A stretch of 64,000 nt of DNA from Amblyornis subalaris (taxonomy: Eukaryota; Chordata; Aves; Passeriformes; Ptilonorhynchidae): contig JACAXG010000107.1 in assembly GCA_018881555.1 (NCBI GenBank), forward strand, positions 1,392,406 to 1,456,405, in the 5' to 3' direction. This document shows positions 1 to 11,779 of the stretch, one piece after another; within the stretch, counting starts at the first letter, position 1; each line of letters begins with the position of its first letter. Both the position numbers and the translations under genes were made by a program. The notes under the pieces are model-generated. The model saw only the letters and a program-made list of their open reading frames with translations. It was not told where the DNA came from and did no database searches.

Positions 1-143
1 AAAGTTAGCATTGACATCAAGTAGTTTGTCTCTCTGTCTGAAGCTAATACTTAAGGTCTTGTAAACCACAAAACTTCAGCATTTCAACTGTGATGTTACC
101 ATATTGTTGAATATCATAATTGAAATGATTACTCTCAAGGGAC

Positions 144-297
144 GTGTGGCTGCCCCATCCCTGGAAGTGTTCAAGGCCAGGTTGGATCGGGCATGGAGCA
201 AACTGGTATAGTGGAAGGTGTNCCTGCCCATGGCAGGGTGTTGGAACCAAATGNTCTTGAAGGTCCCTTCCAACCCAAACTGTTCTATGATTCTATG
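144..297 (+). mobile_element. CR1 LINE, 5'-truncated 3' end
   Basis: This is the 3' untranslated end of a CR1 non-LTR retrotransposon in sense orientation. It starts inside the conserved block that reads 'ggctgccccatccctgg', passes through 'caaggccaggttggat' and the 'tggaaggtgt' and 'cctgcccatggcaggg' blocks, and finishes with two copies of an octamer-like end (ttctatga, ttctatg). CR1 copies are usually 5'-truncated like this because reverse transcription starts at the 3' end. No reverse-transcriptase coding sequence is present, so the copy is dead. Two ambiguous bases lie inside it. Family is certain; subfamily is not assigned. Confidence 0.95.
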
Positions 298-2860
298 TAG
301 TTTTTTGGGTATAGCTTATTCATATTTCTGGAAAAAGCTATGTCAGTCTTTTAGTTTCATACCAGTGTAACTGATATCAGTCATAACAGTATCATCATAA
401 ACATGGTATAGTTTTTTATTTCCATGTTTCAGTTGTTAGGCCTCTATCTGAAATCAGCTTCTGAGCACAAAATCAATATTGTCAATAGNTCAAAAACTGT
501 TACTTGGATAATTCATAGGAAACTTATCAAGATTTCTTTTCTTTACCTCCATTGTATTTCAAAGGCTTAAATTATCCCACATGAAATATGCTTCTCCATC
601 TGCAGCTGCCACTCATTTTCTCTTAGGCAAGAATTTTGTGTTCTTCCATTTCTAGATGGTTGACAGGGATGCTTGGTTTTCAGGGAGCTGGAAATTCTTA
701 GTATTATAAGGGCTCCTTTCAGATTAATTCCAAGTGGGACACCTAAAAACCCACAAAGGTATTCAAATCCCAGAGCAATTTTGGAAATCTCAGCAATATG
801 CTTTCAACAACAAATGGCANGGATCTGGTTTTAGAGAGCCTTCTCTCAATCGCTTCTACCTGGAAGTCATGATTCTGCAATTGAAGTGAAAGCCCTTTGA
901 AAGGTATTCTTCTCCTCCCTAGGTACAAATGAGCTATTTATTTATGACTGAAAAAGTGTTTTCCTGTTCAGCTTTTTTTTTTTTCTTTTTTTTTATAGTT
1001 AAGTTATAAATAACTATTGTAACAAAGCCTTAGGCTTCTGAGCTCCGGATAAGGCTGAATGCACTTTATGAGAAGCAGAACATCTTTGGACAAAATGCCT
1101 AGAATGGAAACAACTGAGACGAGTGGATTAGGTAATGTGAACACAAACAAGCCTCTTCCCCCCTTCGAATCGCTGTCCATTGAATTCTGCATCGTGCACA
1201 GAGCACAGCGTGCATTCAAACAAAGCTCTAATGTGTCATTGTCATTACCTTGTGATGCATTATTTACCACTGCCACGGAAGATTTCTGTGGGGAGAATTT
1301 CACAGCTGAAAGAGATCTTGCTTTATTGTGAGGAAATGTAAAGTAATTTTTGTTTCCAGAGATCAGGGAGAATAAAATCGAGTGACTAACATCTTCCTGT
1401 CTAATTATGCTCATGTTTTCCCCCCCNCACACCCTTTTCCACAGCTCTCCAAGATTAAGACTGCTGAGCTGATAAAGGTAAAGTTTGCCATTATATAAAG
1501 CCATGATTTTACTCTTCTATCAAAGCTTCCAGTTCTTTATAAATATTAGATAACCTTGAGCTCTCAACATAATCCTGTGGTCTGGGGACATAAAGTAATC
1601 CATACTGAAAAACAAACCAAATTCCCACTTTTAAAATCTGTCTTTGCTTGTAAATATGTTTCCAAGGCTTTGAAGAGTTTCTCTAAATGNAAATTTCTGA
1701 CCATATTTCTGTATGTTTGCCTCCAAGTTTAGCAAATAGGCNTGTATTTAGGCATTAAATAAATGATAGACCATCTCAGAAGTTGCATGAGTACTCTGGC
1801 AGGTAGAAAGAAGCATGAAACACTATTTATTATTTTGAAATCAGCAGAAAAAGATTAATTATTTTGCCTTTGTTTTCACTGAGCCTTGACACAAAAAGTT
1901 TNAGATAATTGATGAACTAAGTAGTTGCAAAAACTTTTGCCGTCTGGGATGACCACATAACTTAGGGAATGCAATAGATACAGATATCATTGTGCGTGGA
2001 CAACAAACAGGAAAGCCAGGAATTAATGTAATTTCTCATAGAGATTTTCTCTGTTATGATCACTCCTGGCTTTGTTGCCTCCTCTAATCTGCATTGCAGT
2101 GGTATTTTAGTTGGAAAACACCCATTTCCCTACATTACTGTGCCCGATTTTTGGCATCCAGGAAAATTTCAATAGAAAATGCATAGTGAATTTAGAGGCA
2201 TGCAGTTCTGGAAAGGAGTTGTGATGAATTTTGGTTACAGGCAGCTAAATTCCTACTTAATATCATTTGAGGANACTTGATCCTTTTGTGTAGACCTGTG
2301 TCATTTAGTCTGTAGTAATCTACAAAGATTATGACTTTGGAGAATGCAAGTACGATGGATACCTTTAGCAGCAGTTATGGACTTGGTGAACTCCCAAAAT
2401 GTCTGCAATGTGTGGTTGACTCGTTCAGAGCTCAGGAAGATGGTCAGGACAGAGGCCATTTAGCAGCATGGTCAGAGCGGAGCGAGGTATATCACACAGT
2501 CCAGCTACCAGTAGGATGTTCTGGGATGTGATCCAGACACAATTACAGTTTNTAGGAGGGAAAGTAAGATCTCTCTTGTATGTACCTTTAGCTTAAAAGT
2601 TCACTAACTTGATCATTACCTTTCCATGCTTTGGGGTTGGCTCTACACTGGCTGCTGAGCTCTGTATTATTGCACTTTTGCTNAACCTGAACTAGCTAAA
2701 TGACAAAAATCTCTTTAACCTGAAATCAAAAGAGCAATAACCCGTATTGGTATGATAATAGTATGACAAATGTACTTCTCAAAAGGTTGTAGTCTGAGGT
2801 GACTTAATCTCTGGCTTTCCTTTTTCCCATCTAGGATGGCTGAGTTGTTTGTAGGGCATC
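298..2860. other. Unique AT-rich DNA, no gene seen
   Basis: Nothing gene-like is recognisable. A T-rich tract lies at 972-994. Open frames on both strands overlap at 1004-1504, but they resemble no family I know, have no visible splice context and are about what long random frames give. Short AT-rich microsatellite-like runs occur but no dispersed repeat is evident. Confidence 0.6.
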
Positions 2861-2869
2861 CACGATCGT

Positions 2870-3300
2870 GTTTTCTAGGCTTTCTCACCAGGGAAATAAA
2901 AGACAGAATTCTGACAGCCCATGCTCAAAGCACTGTGCAGACATTAATTAACAAGCGAGAGATGATGAACAAGTGGTGAAAAGTTTCCATGCTTCTGTCT
3001 CGCCTTGAAAACCTGAGCAGAATGGCCCAAGCTTCCACGGAGTAGCCAACTATAAATGCCAACCGGGAACAGCATGACAGTGCTCAGACTCAAAGTCTGC
3101 AGTCAAACTGTCAGTGGCATCTAATTAGCAGAGTTCTAGATCAAGAATAAAATGTGTTTGACTCTTTATAAATATGATGTGTAAAAATGTTACATAATGA
3201 CATGCTGCTGCTCTACATCCCCCTTAATGTTTTGACAAGGGGCGTCAAGTAGTGAAAAACTGCAAAGTGCCAAAGTATTTCAGCTACTGCATGTTAGAGG
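2870..3300. promoter_or_regulatory. Candidate conserved noncoding element
   Basis: This block differs from its surroundings. It mixes several CpGs (near 2863-2869, 2956, 3001, 3039 and 3064) with homeodomain-type cores, ATTAATTAA at 2943-2951 and TAATTAG at about 3123. It has no long homopolymers and only short open frames. Such composition is common in conserved developmental enhancers, but conservation cannot be judged from one sequence. It could equally be unique intron DNA. The regulatory call is inference only. Confidence 0.2.
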
Positions 3301-6300
3301 CTGAATTCTCCATTTCAATTTCTCATGTGCCAGGGTCCAGAAATGGGCCAGGCTCCGGGGATAAGTGAAGGTTGTTCAGTTTAATGAGCTGTTGGATTTT
3401 TGTATTTTTTTAACAGATATTGGAATATGTATAACATGTTAGAGGGTAGACTTCAACTGACAGAGGCAGTTGAAATATATCTGCGGGGGACCCAAGCCCA
3501 GAGCTACTTCTGAATGCCTTCTATGTTCCTAGGCACACTGTTTAAACCAAAATTCCTACTGTTGGCTATTAAATGTGTGTTTCACACTTTGTGGGTGCTT
3601 GGCACAGGATCTGCGGGTCCTCTGCTTTGAAGAAATCAAAGACCTCACAAGCAAAATTGATTATCAGACTCATTCCTTCAAGAAAACAATAAAGTTATGG
3701 AAACAGATGCACTTTATAGTGGCCTTTTCTTTCATTCCCAGAAAAAATTAAGCCTTGCATAACTCACTGGTAAATCGGAGTTTCAATCTACCCCTATGAA
3801 TTTTTGGCACTATTAGAGTTAGAATCATAGTGTCATTATGTTCCTTTAGGAGATGAAACAAAGAAGTACCCAGTTAAAATCTGTGCTGTTCTGCAAAGAT
3901 TTGCTTCTTTTAACCAACAATAGATCAAATTTGAATTTATTAAGCTGTTGACTTAGATACCAGAGTTATGCAACTAAAACAAGTGAGGTAAAACCAGGTC
4001 AACCATTGCGTCCCCTTCTCCTTCTCTAAATATTATAATCTCTTTGTCTAACAGAAATGCTATGCACAAAAATTCAATAATCATTGTGAAACCCATGGAT
4101 GTTACAAAAGAGAAGCAAAGTGGAAATGCTGGGATGAAATCAATCATTCTGTCTTCGGAGCAAAGTCTGAATATTGTACAGTGAATAAAGCTTGTGAAAA
4201 TTGAATGAAATCAAAAAACCGAAGTATTGTCTTGCTGTTCATCAGTAGCTGACTTTCCAGTCTGTTCTCTAAACAAAGCTGNGACCTTGTAGAAAAACAG
4301 TCATGAAGTCAAAATAAAAGAAACAGGAGGGGCAAGTAGGTGTTTGGGTTTTTTTTCCTAAGGTTTAAGGAATTGACTTTTTAAGCACGAATTTAGTTAA
4401 AAGATTTTTTTTTTTTTTTTTNCANCTATTCATAGATGCAATATAGAAATACATTTTTCCTATGATTATATTTATTCATCATGAAATACTTTCTGGTGAA
4501 TTGCTGGAAAATGTAACTGATGCAAGACTATTAATACATTAGTAATTTAGGTATTGAAGAGGCTGAGATGCAGGTGGCTATGTCTATGGAATATAAATGC
4601 CAGCTAATGCAGCACGAAAGTGCAGAGTGACTAACTAAAATTACCTAACTGTTACAAACTGGTCTCCACAGCTATAAAGCAAAGATCTGGATCTTTGCTC
4701 ATTTGTGTGAGTTTTATGCTTTGGGAGCTGCTAATTTACACAGATGTCAGAGAAAAGAGAATCAGCCCAATTATAGTCTGAATTTATTGTGCCATCACAT
4801 TAGCCAATTTAGCTATTTCAGTGATGACCACATCATTAACATCTTTTCAGGACAGCTATAACGGAGTCATTTTTATTGCTGTAATTAATATTGATGGCAA
4901 TGAAACAAGCANTATAGGTACTTGACTCATATATATTGCAGAAAAGTATTGCAAATGTAAGTAACTTCCTGATAATTTTTTCTTGTTATTGTTAGTTATG
5001 TAGGCTCATACTTGTCAAAGTTATTTGAGGTAATTCCACATAATTTACGCTGAAATATATATATAAAAAAAAAATCCTCAAAATAAATTTCAACCACAGC
5101 ACAAAATTCTTTCATGAGTCACAGACAAGTAACCTTGTCATCTGTCTTAGACAAAACATCTAACTATTAGAGTCTCAGGGTTCCCTAAGGAAACTTATGA
5201 TAGAATAATAGAAATATAGAGAAGGGAAAATAGCCCAAACATTCATTTTGGGGTAATCCCCAAAGAAAAAGAGTCCTTCACCTGCAAAATATTATCTAGC
5301 AGGGGAATAAAACAAGTGAAGCCTATGTTTTTGTAATATTCTAAAAAATAAAGGAAGTTGGGAGAAGATTTTAGTGATAATTTACTTTTATAACACAGAA
5401 TCATAGATCATCCGTACTTTAGTTTTTTTGTCTCTCACAAGAAAAAAAAGAGATTTTTTAGGATTATTTTTAAATCTTATAATTTCTCTCATAAATTTAA
5501 AGTAAATTTTCAGTTGGCTGATTTAAAATATGATAGAAAAATCCACGATTTAGAGACAAAGAGATTTTGTTTCCAGTAGGGTGGCCATGACAGTGTTCAT
5601 GGCATTACAAAACTGCCCAGTACAGGCTATAAGATAATACTTTCTCCAAGTCAGAATTAGACAGCCCAAATTCTTGCTTGCCAACAACTGTGTGCATTCN
5701 CAAAAATATGGAAATTTTCAAACCAATTCTTGCTACTTCCCATTTGGATCCATTAGTTCCTGACCTTAATACAACTTTATTTCTTTCACTCTAAGAGCTT
5801 CTTTCAGGTCCTTCTACTGGTAACTGGCATCTGTTTCCCATGGGAAAAGATTGCCAAAGATTTCAGAGTATATTTAAAAATATTTAAAAATGGGCCTGAT
5901 CCACAGCTGATGAAGATGTTCGTGGCTACAAGAAAATACAGCTTGTTCCACCATTTTATATCAGTCAAGGCTCAGAAACAAACCCTTGGCTTTTTCAAGA
6001 GGCTTTTTCAAGAGGAAGATCTTTTTAACCATAAAGGGCCAAGGCCTAATTTGTTGAAACAGAGGAATCAATTTTTATAGGGAGATAACTCCCCTATAAA
6101 TCCTGAAAGCTGCTTATGAGACAGTTTCCTTGTATATGTTTATTTGCCTTTTCAAATACAGTGGCAACTAGTTATTTTAAAGTGGAAATTCAAGTATTTT
6201 GAGAAGAAAATTTGCAAATCCCTCTGCATTTTCTGCTGTACTTTCCTTTNGAATAAGCACTCAGTAAAAAAAAAAAAATTTGGAACTGCAATTCTCTAGG

Positions 6301-8002
6301 AAAAGAGCAGACATTATCAATGATTTAACCAGCACTGAGCTATTAAACTGGATTTTGGAAAAGGAAGCAAATCCACCATCCTTATTTATNGGAAAATTCC
6401 AGGATAAATGTCTTTTAGACTTTCAAATTATTCCTGCATTTTTCAGACTTTCATTATGCTGGACCAACTTTTGCAACTGGGGAGAATTTATTCACATAAT
6501 TTCCAATGGAAGAGAAACCATCTGGGTATGGTTTAAAATTTGTTAGGATGCCCACAAAATGGATAGGAGTGTAGCAATTCCAGTTTAATTTAAAGACTTT
6601 CCCCTGGTCTGGACCGAATTAGATGTCTTGCTCTCAGATGATCTATGCTGTCTAAAAACCTTTCCCTGNCTTTTTACTTTCCCCCCCACCATTTCTTCTT
6701 GGCTTTGTTTTCTTATTCGGTTTTAAATTGTGAGACAAATAAAACTGGTGGGGAAAGAATCAGATACAGCAAGGCCTTATTACAAAGCCAATGACAAAAT
6801 CAGTATTAAAACACTTAAACTAANCTGGGGTAGATATTACCAGACAGATGATTAAAATGGGTAAAAAATTTGCATTAAAAGAGGCTAAAAAAAAAGTTAA
6901 AGTTTTAGGTGCCAAGTTTCAGAGTTCATGTATTTTTCAGCTAAGATTATTCTTACTGCTTGCTTTATTTCCATCCTACAAGACTGTCTCCCCAAGTGGT
7001 TCAGAATAGCATAATGCTTTAAAATGTACATAATGTTTTATCTATATATGATTTAAATAAAATTATGACCATTACGAATGATCCAGCTGCTATAACAGGG
7101 TTTTATGTTTGTCATAAATTTTTAACACGTAAGAAAATGAATCAAAACGTATCTCCCCTATGGTCATTAAATAATAACTGCATTGCCTATCATACTTAGG
7201 TACCCTATTTTAAAACCTTGTGAAGAAAAGGGATGTAATTAGGCTGATGGATATTTTTGATAAGGGAATAGTAATGTCTTTTTCAATGATAATGCAAAAG
7301 GATGAAATTCCATCTAGTAATTCTGCTGACTTTTATTACTCAGGCATTACACAAATGCAATTTGGGGAAATGAACTGAAGGAGACTCAAGTGAATATTTG
7401 GAGAAAATTGAGTGATCAATGCAGTGACAAGAGGTAAGGACATGTTTGATGCCTCAAATGCTTTCCCTATGCTGAAGTGAAGAGAATGTAAACAGAGCCT
7501 GAAAAAAAGTGATGGAGGACTTTATGCTCTCTCTCTTTCCTCACTAACCTCACTGAAGATGTGTTCATGCACAAATTTTAAGAAATTTTGAGTGCAGTAT
7601 GAGTTTCACCCCTTTCTTAACATCTTTTAAGTTCTATTAAAAAAATCCTGGAACAAGGTGGAATTCATTTAAGCTGATGTTGACACCTACATGTTCCACT
7701 GGATTGAACGGCCACAGTTCACTATATTTCTTTGAAGACCCTTGTAATTTCCATGGCTNTTAAATCCAACTTTTAAAAAAGGAAAATATCCACCTATTTA
7801 AAGTAGGGTAACTTCACAACTGCTTCTATAGTGTTCAAATGTGGCATTGTGGGACCTCACTGGAAAATACACTTTGACTTGTGGTGCTTGCAGAGTTGGA
7901 TAAAGTGAGGAAAGCNCAGTGCCACTATCCTTAGAGACTATGGACTTTCCAAAACATTTAGGGTGGAACACCCTCATCTGATAAATGTGAGAAGAATTCA
8001 TG
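3301..8002. other. Unique AT-rich DNA, no gene seen
   Basis: AT-rich sequence with a poly-T run at 4405-4421 that ends in ambiguous bases, and short direct repeats: an 11-base unit near 5870-5892 and a 14-base unit (ggctttttcaagag) at about 5988-6015. A weak CR1-like 'tagaataatagaaatatagag' string near 5200-5222 may be a very old repeat remnant. The frame at 6280-6546 (88 codons) has no recognisable domain and I treat it as chance. Confidence 0.6.
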
Positions 8003-8003
8003 G

Positions 8004-8152
8004 AATTATAGAATCACAGAATGGTTTGATTTAGAAAGGGCAATAAAAAGATCATCTACTCCAACCCCATTGCCACAGGCAGGGACACCTTTCCACCTTT
8101 CACTTTATTGGGTTGCTCAAAGCCCCATCCAGGCTGACCTTGACCAGTGAGG
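8004..8152 (-). mobile_element. CR1 LINE 3' end, 3' half of a split copy
   Basis: Reading on the minus strand, this is a CR1 3' terminus: the plus strand opens with 'atagaatcacagaatgg', then the 'gatcatctactccaacccca', 'ccacaggcagggacac' and 'gttgctcaaagccccatcc' blocks. The copy stops abruptly at 8152 where an LTR begins, and resumes at 8754 after the LTR. The two pieces are collinear in the CR1 consensus order, so they are one insertion split by a later one. The hexamer GTGAGG at 8147-8152 is repeated at 8754-8759 as the target duplication of the LTR. Confidence 0.93.
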
Positions 8153-8753
8153 CGTTAATATTAATATTTCTAGTCCTTCTTTTGCTGTTTCGAGAGTTCT
8201 TTGCTCAGAGTTTGGAGTGAGACGCAGGAGGCACTGAGATGTTCTTCTAATTAGATTGTTTATTAATTTCTTATCTATGGCATAGCTGCACAGAGTGTGC
8301 CTAAGTTAACAAGGTGGAAAAATGGCCCTGAGTTGTGAATTCCAAGGCTATTTAAAGTCCAATCTANCCNATTATGAGTTGCCAACTAACATGTTTTTAC
8401 TTATAATCCAGTGACTATTCATTTACCATCCGCATTGCGGGTTTTTTTGAACCGATACCAAACTATCCAGACTTGTGAAGACGAAGGAAGAAAGAAGTAA
8501 AAACTCACACCCAAAATCCTCCATCTTGCTACTAATACATTACTAATAACTCATAAACCTAATTTGCTACATCTCTACATATTTCACCCAGTGACATAAC
8601 AAATTGCTTTTTAATTACACAGTAGCAATCTTAGTGTTATCACCTGAAAAGGGAAGTCTTTCCCAAGGCCTCAGGTCAAACACTGTGTGCTTTTGAAAAT
8701 CATTACCTGTCAACACTGAAAGACTGAAATGATCTGAACCCAGGGTTCCAACA
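8153..8753 (-). mobile_element. Solo LTR of an endogenous retrovirus, nested in CR1
   Basis: This stretch of about 601 bases interrupts a CR1 copy and is flanked by a perfect 6-base direct repeat, GTGAGG. On the minus strand it starts TGTTGGAACC and ends AATATTAACG, the expected terminal TG...CA with the last A changed to G. In that orientation there is a TATA-like CTTTAAATAG (plus 8348-8357) about 90 bases before a polyadenylation signal AATAAA (plus 8259-8264), then a short U5 of about 100 bases. No internal viral region or second LTR is present, so it is a solo LTR left by recombination. A 6-base duplication is usual for beta-retrovirus-like (ERVK) elements; that class call is inference. 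Confidence 0.85.
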
Positions 8754-8872
8754 GTGAGGAATATTCCACAACTGAGAAACTGTTCCATTGTTTCATTGCC
8801 CTCATTGTGAAGTGTTTCCTCTCTATATTCCATCTAAATCTACCCTCTTTCACTTTAATGCACTCATTCTGT
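8754..8872 (-). mobile_element. CR1 LINE 3' region, 5' half of a split copy
   Basis: This continues the CR1 of 8004-8152 beyond the LTR. The plus strand carries 'gaaactgttccattg', 'ttgccctcattgtgaagtg' and 'tccatctaaatctaccctc', which follow one another in the CR1 consensus just upstream of the first piece. The right boundary is soft because similarity fades after about 8870. Confidence 0.88.
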
Positions 8873-10473
8873 AAGAGAGCATTTTATACATGGGATAAGT
8901 TATAAAAATGGCTGCTCAGTTCACTGAGAAATGAAACATCCATCCAGGTAAGTGTTCACTGAGTTTCTTGGTTAGGCTTGTTTTCGTCTGTGGAAGTTGG
9001 AATGAAAAATTGAATCTAGATACAAACAGTGAGTTTTACAATGTTTTTATGCTTTAAGTAACTCAATTAATTTTCATAAATTGTTCCAAATTAAATAGAG
9101 AGAAAAAAGCCGTCAGTGGTGTGCAGACAATTGCGTAAATTATTTGGCTTCAAAAANAATCTTGTCCTGACATTTGTCTGCTGAAGTTAGCAGGAGATTT
9201 TCTACCATCATCCCTGTGAAGTCAGCCAGAACTTTCAAAATTCCCACACTGAAAGCCGAAGAAGCTGGGCCGGGGAGGTAATTTTTTANATACATATCTA
9301 GGAGATGAGACACAAGAGTAACCTGGTGTTTAAAAGAAAGAGTTGTCTTTGCAGTCAGTGGAGAGAAACAGGCANTGAAGAGGAATTTCAGCCTAAACCA
9401 GGTAACTNGGGTCAGATGAATCACCCTTGGAGGAATCTCTTTCTTTAATTGACTACGAAGGAACACCCTGCCTACGCCGAGCAGTTCAGAAGTCAGTGTC
9501 TCATTTTTAAATGCCTAAAATTTAGTGCAACGAATTCCACCCTCGCGGCCAAAGTTTGATTAAAAAAAAACCCGCCAACCAAAACTCCCAATGTCTCCTT
9601 TATTGTAGCTATATATCTTTGTAAATGGAACAAAGGCGGATTTGAAAATTGCNCTTGGTTTCTCTGAATCAAAATAACTGAAAGGATTCGCTCAAAGCCA
9701 TCAGTCTTTTTTTGGTGCTTTATTCATTTAGATAACAGGGGAGAAATTATTCTAAAGAGACAACAAATGAAATTTAAGAAAATAATGTTCTAAAATGTTA
9801 TGAGACACTGGGCAAATTTTACTCTCAGGGGCGGAAAAAAGTAAAATAGGAAAATGTGTGTCTTCAATAAGCACTTACTTACATACCCAGTGGATACCCT
9901 GGAATTACTAAATTAGGGACTATGTGCTGGAATTAGATAGATAATACCAAACCTTATAGAAGTGTTACTATGTTAGCTTTGAAAAACAAGGCTAATTTAT
10001 ATTTTCAGGATTTTTAAAGGTCAGGTTGTTTGTTATATAAATCAAGGAGTTGTTGTCAGAGACTCCTCATTCTAGGTTAACACACTGTTAAAGGAAAATT
10101 TTAACACATTGGAAGGTCTTGTAAAAATTACTAGAAAATAATACTAAAATAATTTCTATAGTGGTTTCTGGCAAGATAAAATTTAACACTGAATAATAAA
10201 AAGTTTTCAAGGGAAAAGCCTTAGAACTTCTTAGTAGCTGTACAGAGACTTCTTTCAAACTTTTTTTTCCTAAATTTCATGTATTTTCTGTGATTCTCAA
10301 TGAATGAATGTTAATTATTGTTCATTTTCTTCCTAAGGCAACTTGTTAATTAAATAATTGCAACTAGTATATAAGTGTGATTTTCACAGTCAAGAGTTGA
10401 AGCCACCAGAAAGCTTCCCAGAAATTCCACTGAAAGCTAACTCTGGTTCACATGTTGATTTCTCACGGCCTGT
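8873..10473. other. Unique AT-rich DNA, no gene seen
   Basis: No recognisable gene or repeat. The minus-strand frame at 9140-9466 (108 codons, several ambiguous residues) is the longest here; it shows no family, no flanking splice signals I trust and no signal peptide. A small CpG cluster lies near 9538-9548. The remainder is AT-rich. Confidence 0.55.
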
Positions 10474-10550
10474 AAATCATAGAATCAGAGAACCATAGAA
10501 AAGTCTCATCACCCAGTTCCAACCACCCCTCCTTGGTGGGGACACATATC
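10474..10550 (-). mobile_element. CR1 LINE 3' end, short fragment
   Basis: The plus strand shows the reverse complement of a CR1 terminus: 'aatcatagaatcagagaacc', then 'cccagttccaaccacccctc' and a degraded 'ggtggggacac' block. Only about 75 bases are clear. The following 60 bases may be further decayed CR1, but I cannot align them with confidence. Confidence 0.85.
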
Positions 10551-10854
10551 TCTTGTTTTCCAGGTGATAGCCATTGTGAATGCTCTCCAATTTGGGACAC
10601 ATTTCAGGTCAAACCCTCGAACTCGGTAAAGCAAATGTTATATTTTCTTGGAAAGTGAGTTTAACCCTATCTTTGGTAGGTTGCTGGAGATTCACTGCCA
10701 AGGTGGTCTGTGATGAGAGATACTGTAAGACTTAAGCCCTCTCCACCTGAGGTTTCTTTTGGTGTGGCCAGCCTGGGAAAATAATAAAATTGTAAATTCA
10801 ACCTCATAAAACATACTAGATTACTCAGAATTCTTTAGTTTGTATTGAGGTTCA

Positions 10855-10965
10855 TAATCCACAAAAAACCCCAACAAAACAAAAAAACACAAAACAAAAT
10901 GAAACAAAACAGAAAAAAAAAACCCCAAAACTAACAAACAACAGCAACAACAAAAAACTCCCCAT
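10855..10965. repeat. A-rich, CA-interspersed low-complexity tract
   Basis: About 110 bases consist almost only of A with interspersed C: runs of A broken by single C or CCCC, and AAC/AACA repeats near 10938-10952. It produces a 104-codon minus-strand frame rich in F, V, L and C that is an artefact of composition. It may be a decayed retroposed poly-A tail, but no element body abuts it. Confidence 0.8.
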
Positions 10966-11146
10966 CTACAAAACACGGCCTTTATTGAAACTGCAGAGAT
11001 CCATATTTCAGTCCTCAGTGTCATCCAAGCCAGCATTTTCATAGTGTCACTTATAAGTAAGAGAGATATGATTCTGTGGAACCCTCCCAGATAAATTAAA
11101 ACTATGATTTGTGGCCAGGGATTTCTGAGTTTCAAATAGTAGAAAT

Positions 11147-11224
11147 AATAGAATCATAGAATGATTTGGATTGCAAGGGACCTTAAAGATCATCTAGTTC
11201 CAAACCCCTGCCACAGGCAAGGAT
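11147..11224 (-). mobile_element. CR1 LINE 3' end, short fragment
   Basis: A clean CR1 terminus on the minus strand: plus-strand 'aatagaatcatagaatg', 'aagggaccttaaagatcatc', 'tagttccaaacccctgccac'. It is cut short next to an LTR-like block that begins a few bases later, so either it was 5'-truncated at insertion or the LTR replaced its edge. Confidence 0.92.
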
Positions 11225-11233
11225 GGTGGAATC

Positions 11234-11779
11234 TGTTGAAAAGTTGATGAAGTTCTAGCACTCAGAGTATAATTTACCCAAGATACAGGGCTTTTACGAT
11301 TTCCGTGCTTTCTGTACTCCTCCAAAAACTTTAGAACACATAGATCAATTTGACAGGCCAGTGAGGTCTCAAAAGATGAAACTCCACAGACAACAGATAC
11401 AGAAGGGTTTATTTTCAGCGAAAGTACAAATTCAGCAATTCCTGTTGTGCGTCCAACTGGTTGAGTTAATGAGGGATGGGACAGTAGCACCATCACACCA
11501 AATGGACATCACCATCACACCAAGGACAGTAGTCCTTGCCTGGAGGGACGGTGGAGGACTTGGGGTCCATGGGGACCTTGGTGTTCCTGCAGGAAAGAAG
11601 TTATAGTGCAGTGGCTCCACACCATATTCTGACGTGGAGAAGTGGAGAGAGATGGGATCTCAAATTGCAGGGAAGCAACTCTCATTCCCACTGCACAGAG
11701 AACAGATGGTTTTACACCCAGAGTTACCAGGAAAAGAGCTTGGGCTTTGTAGTGTGGCATTATTAGCAGTGGATTAACA
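11234..11779 (-). mobile_element. Probable solo LTR of an endogenous retrovirus
   Basis: On the minus strand this block of about 546 bases begins TGTTAATCCACTGC and ends CTTTTCAACA, so it has TG...CA termini. AATAAA followed by CCCTTCTGTATCTG lies at plus 11408-11413, with a plausible U5 of about 175 bases after it. No internal retroviral sequence adjoins. The flanks (TGGAA left, TGGAG right) give at best a weak duplication, so the boundaries are less certain than for the LTR at 8153. Overlapping open frames on both strands at 11194-11766 fall inside it and are not genes. Family not assigned. Confidence 0.55.

Noticed and set aside
5394..5415. CR1-like 'cagaatcatagatcatcc' string
   Set aside because: Only about 18 bases match and no other CR1 block follows, so chance cannot be excluded.
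10821..11135. Membrane-protein-like minus-strand frame rich in F, V, L and C
   Set aside because: Translation of an A-rich low-complexity tract; compositional artefact.
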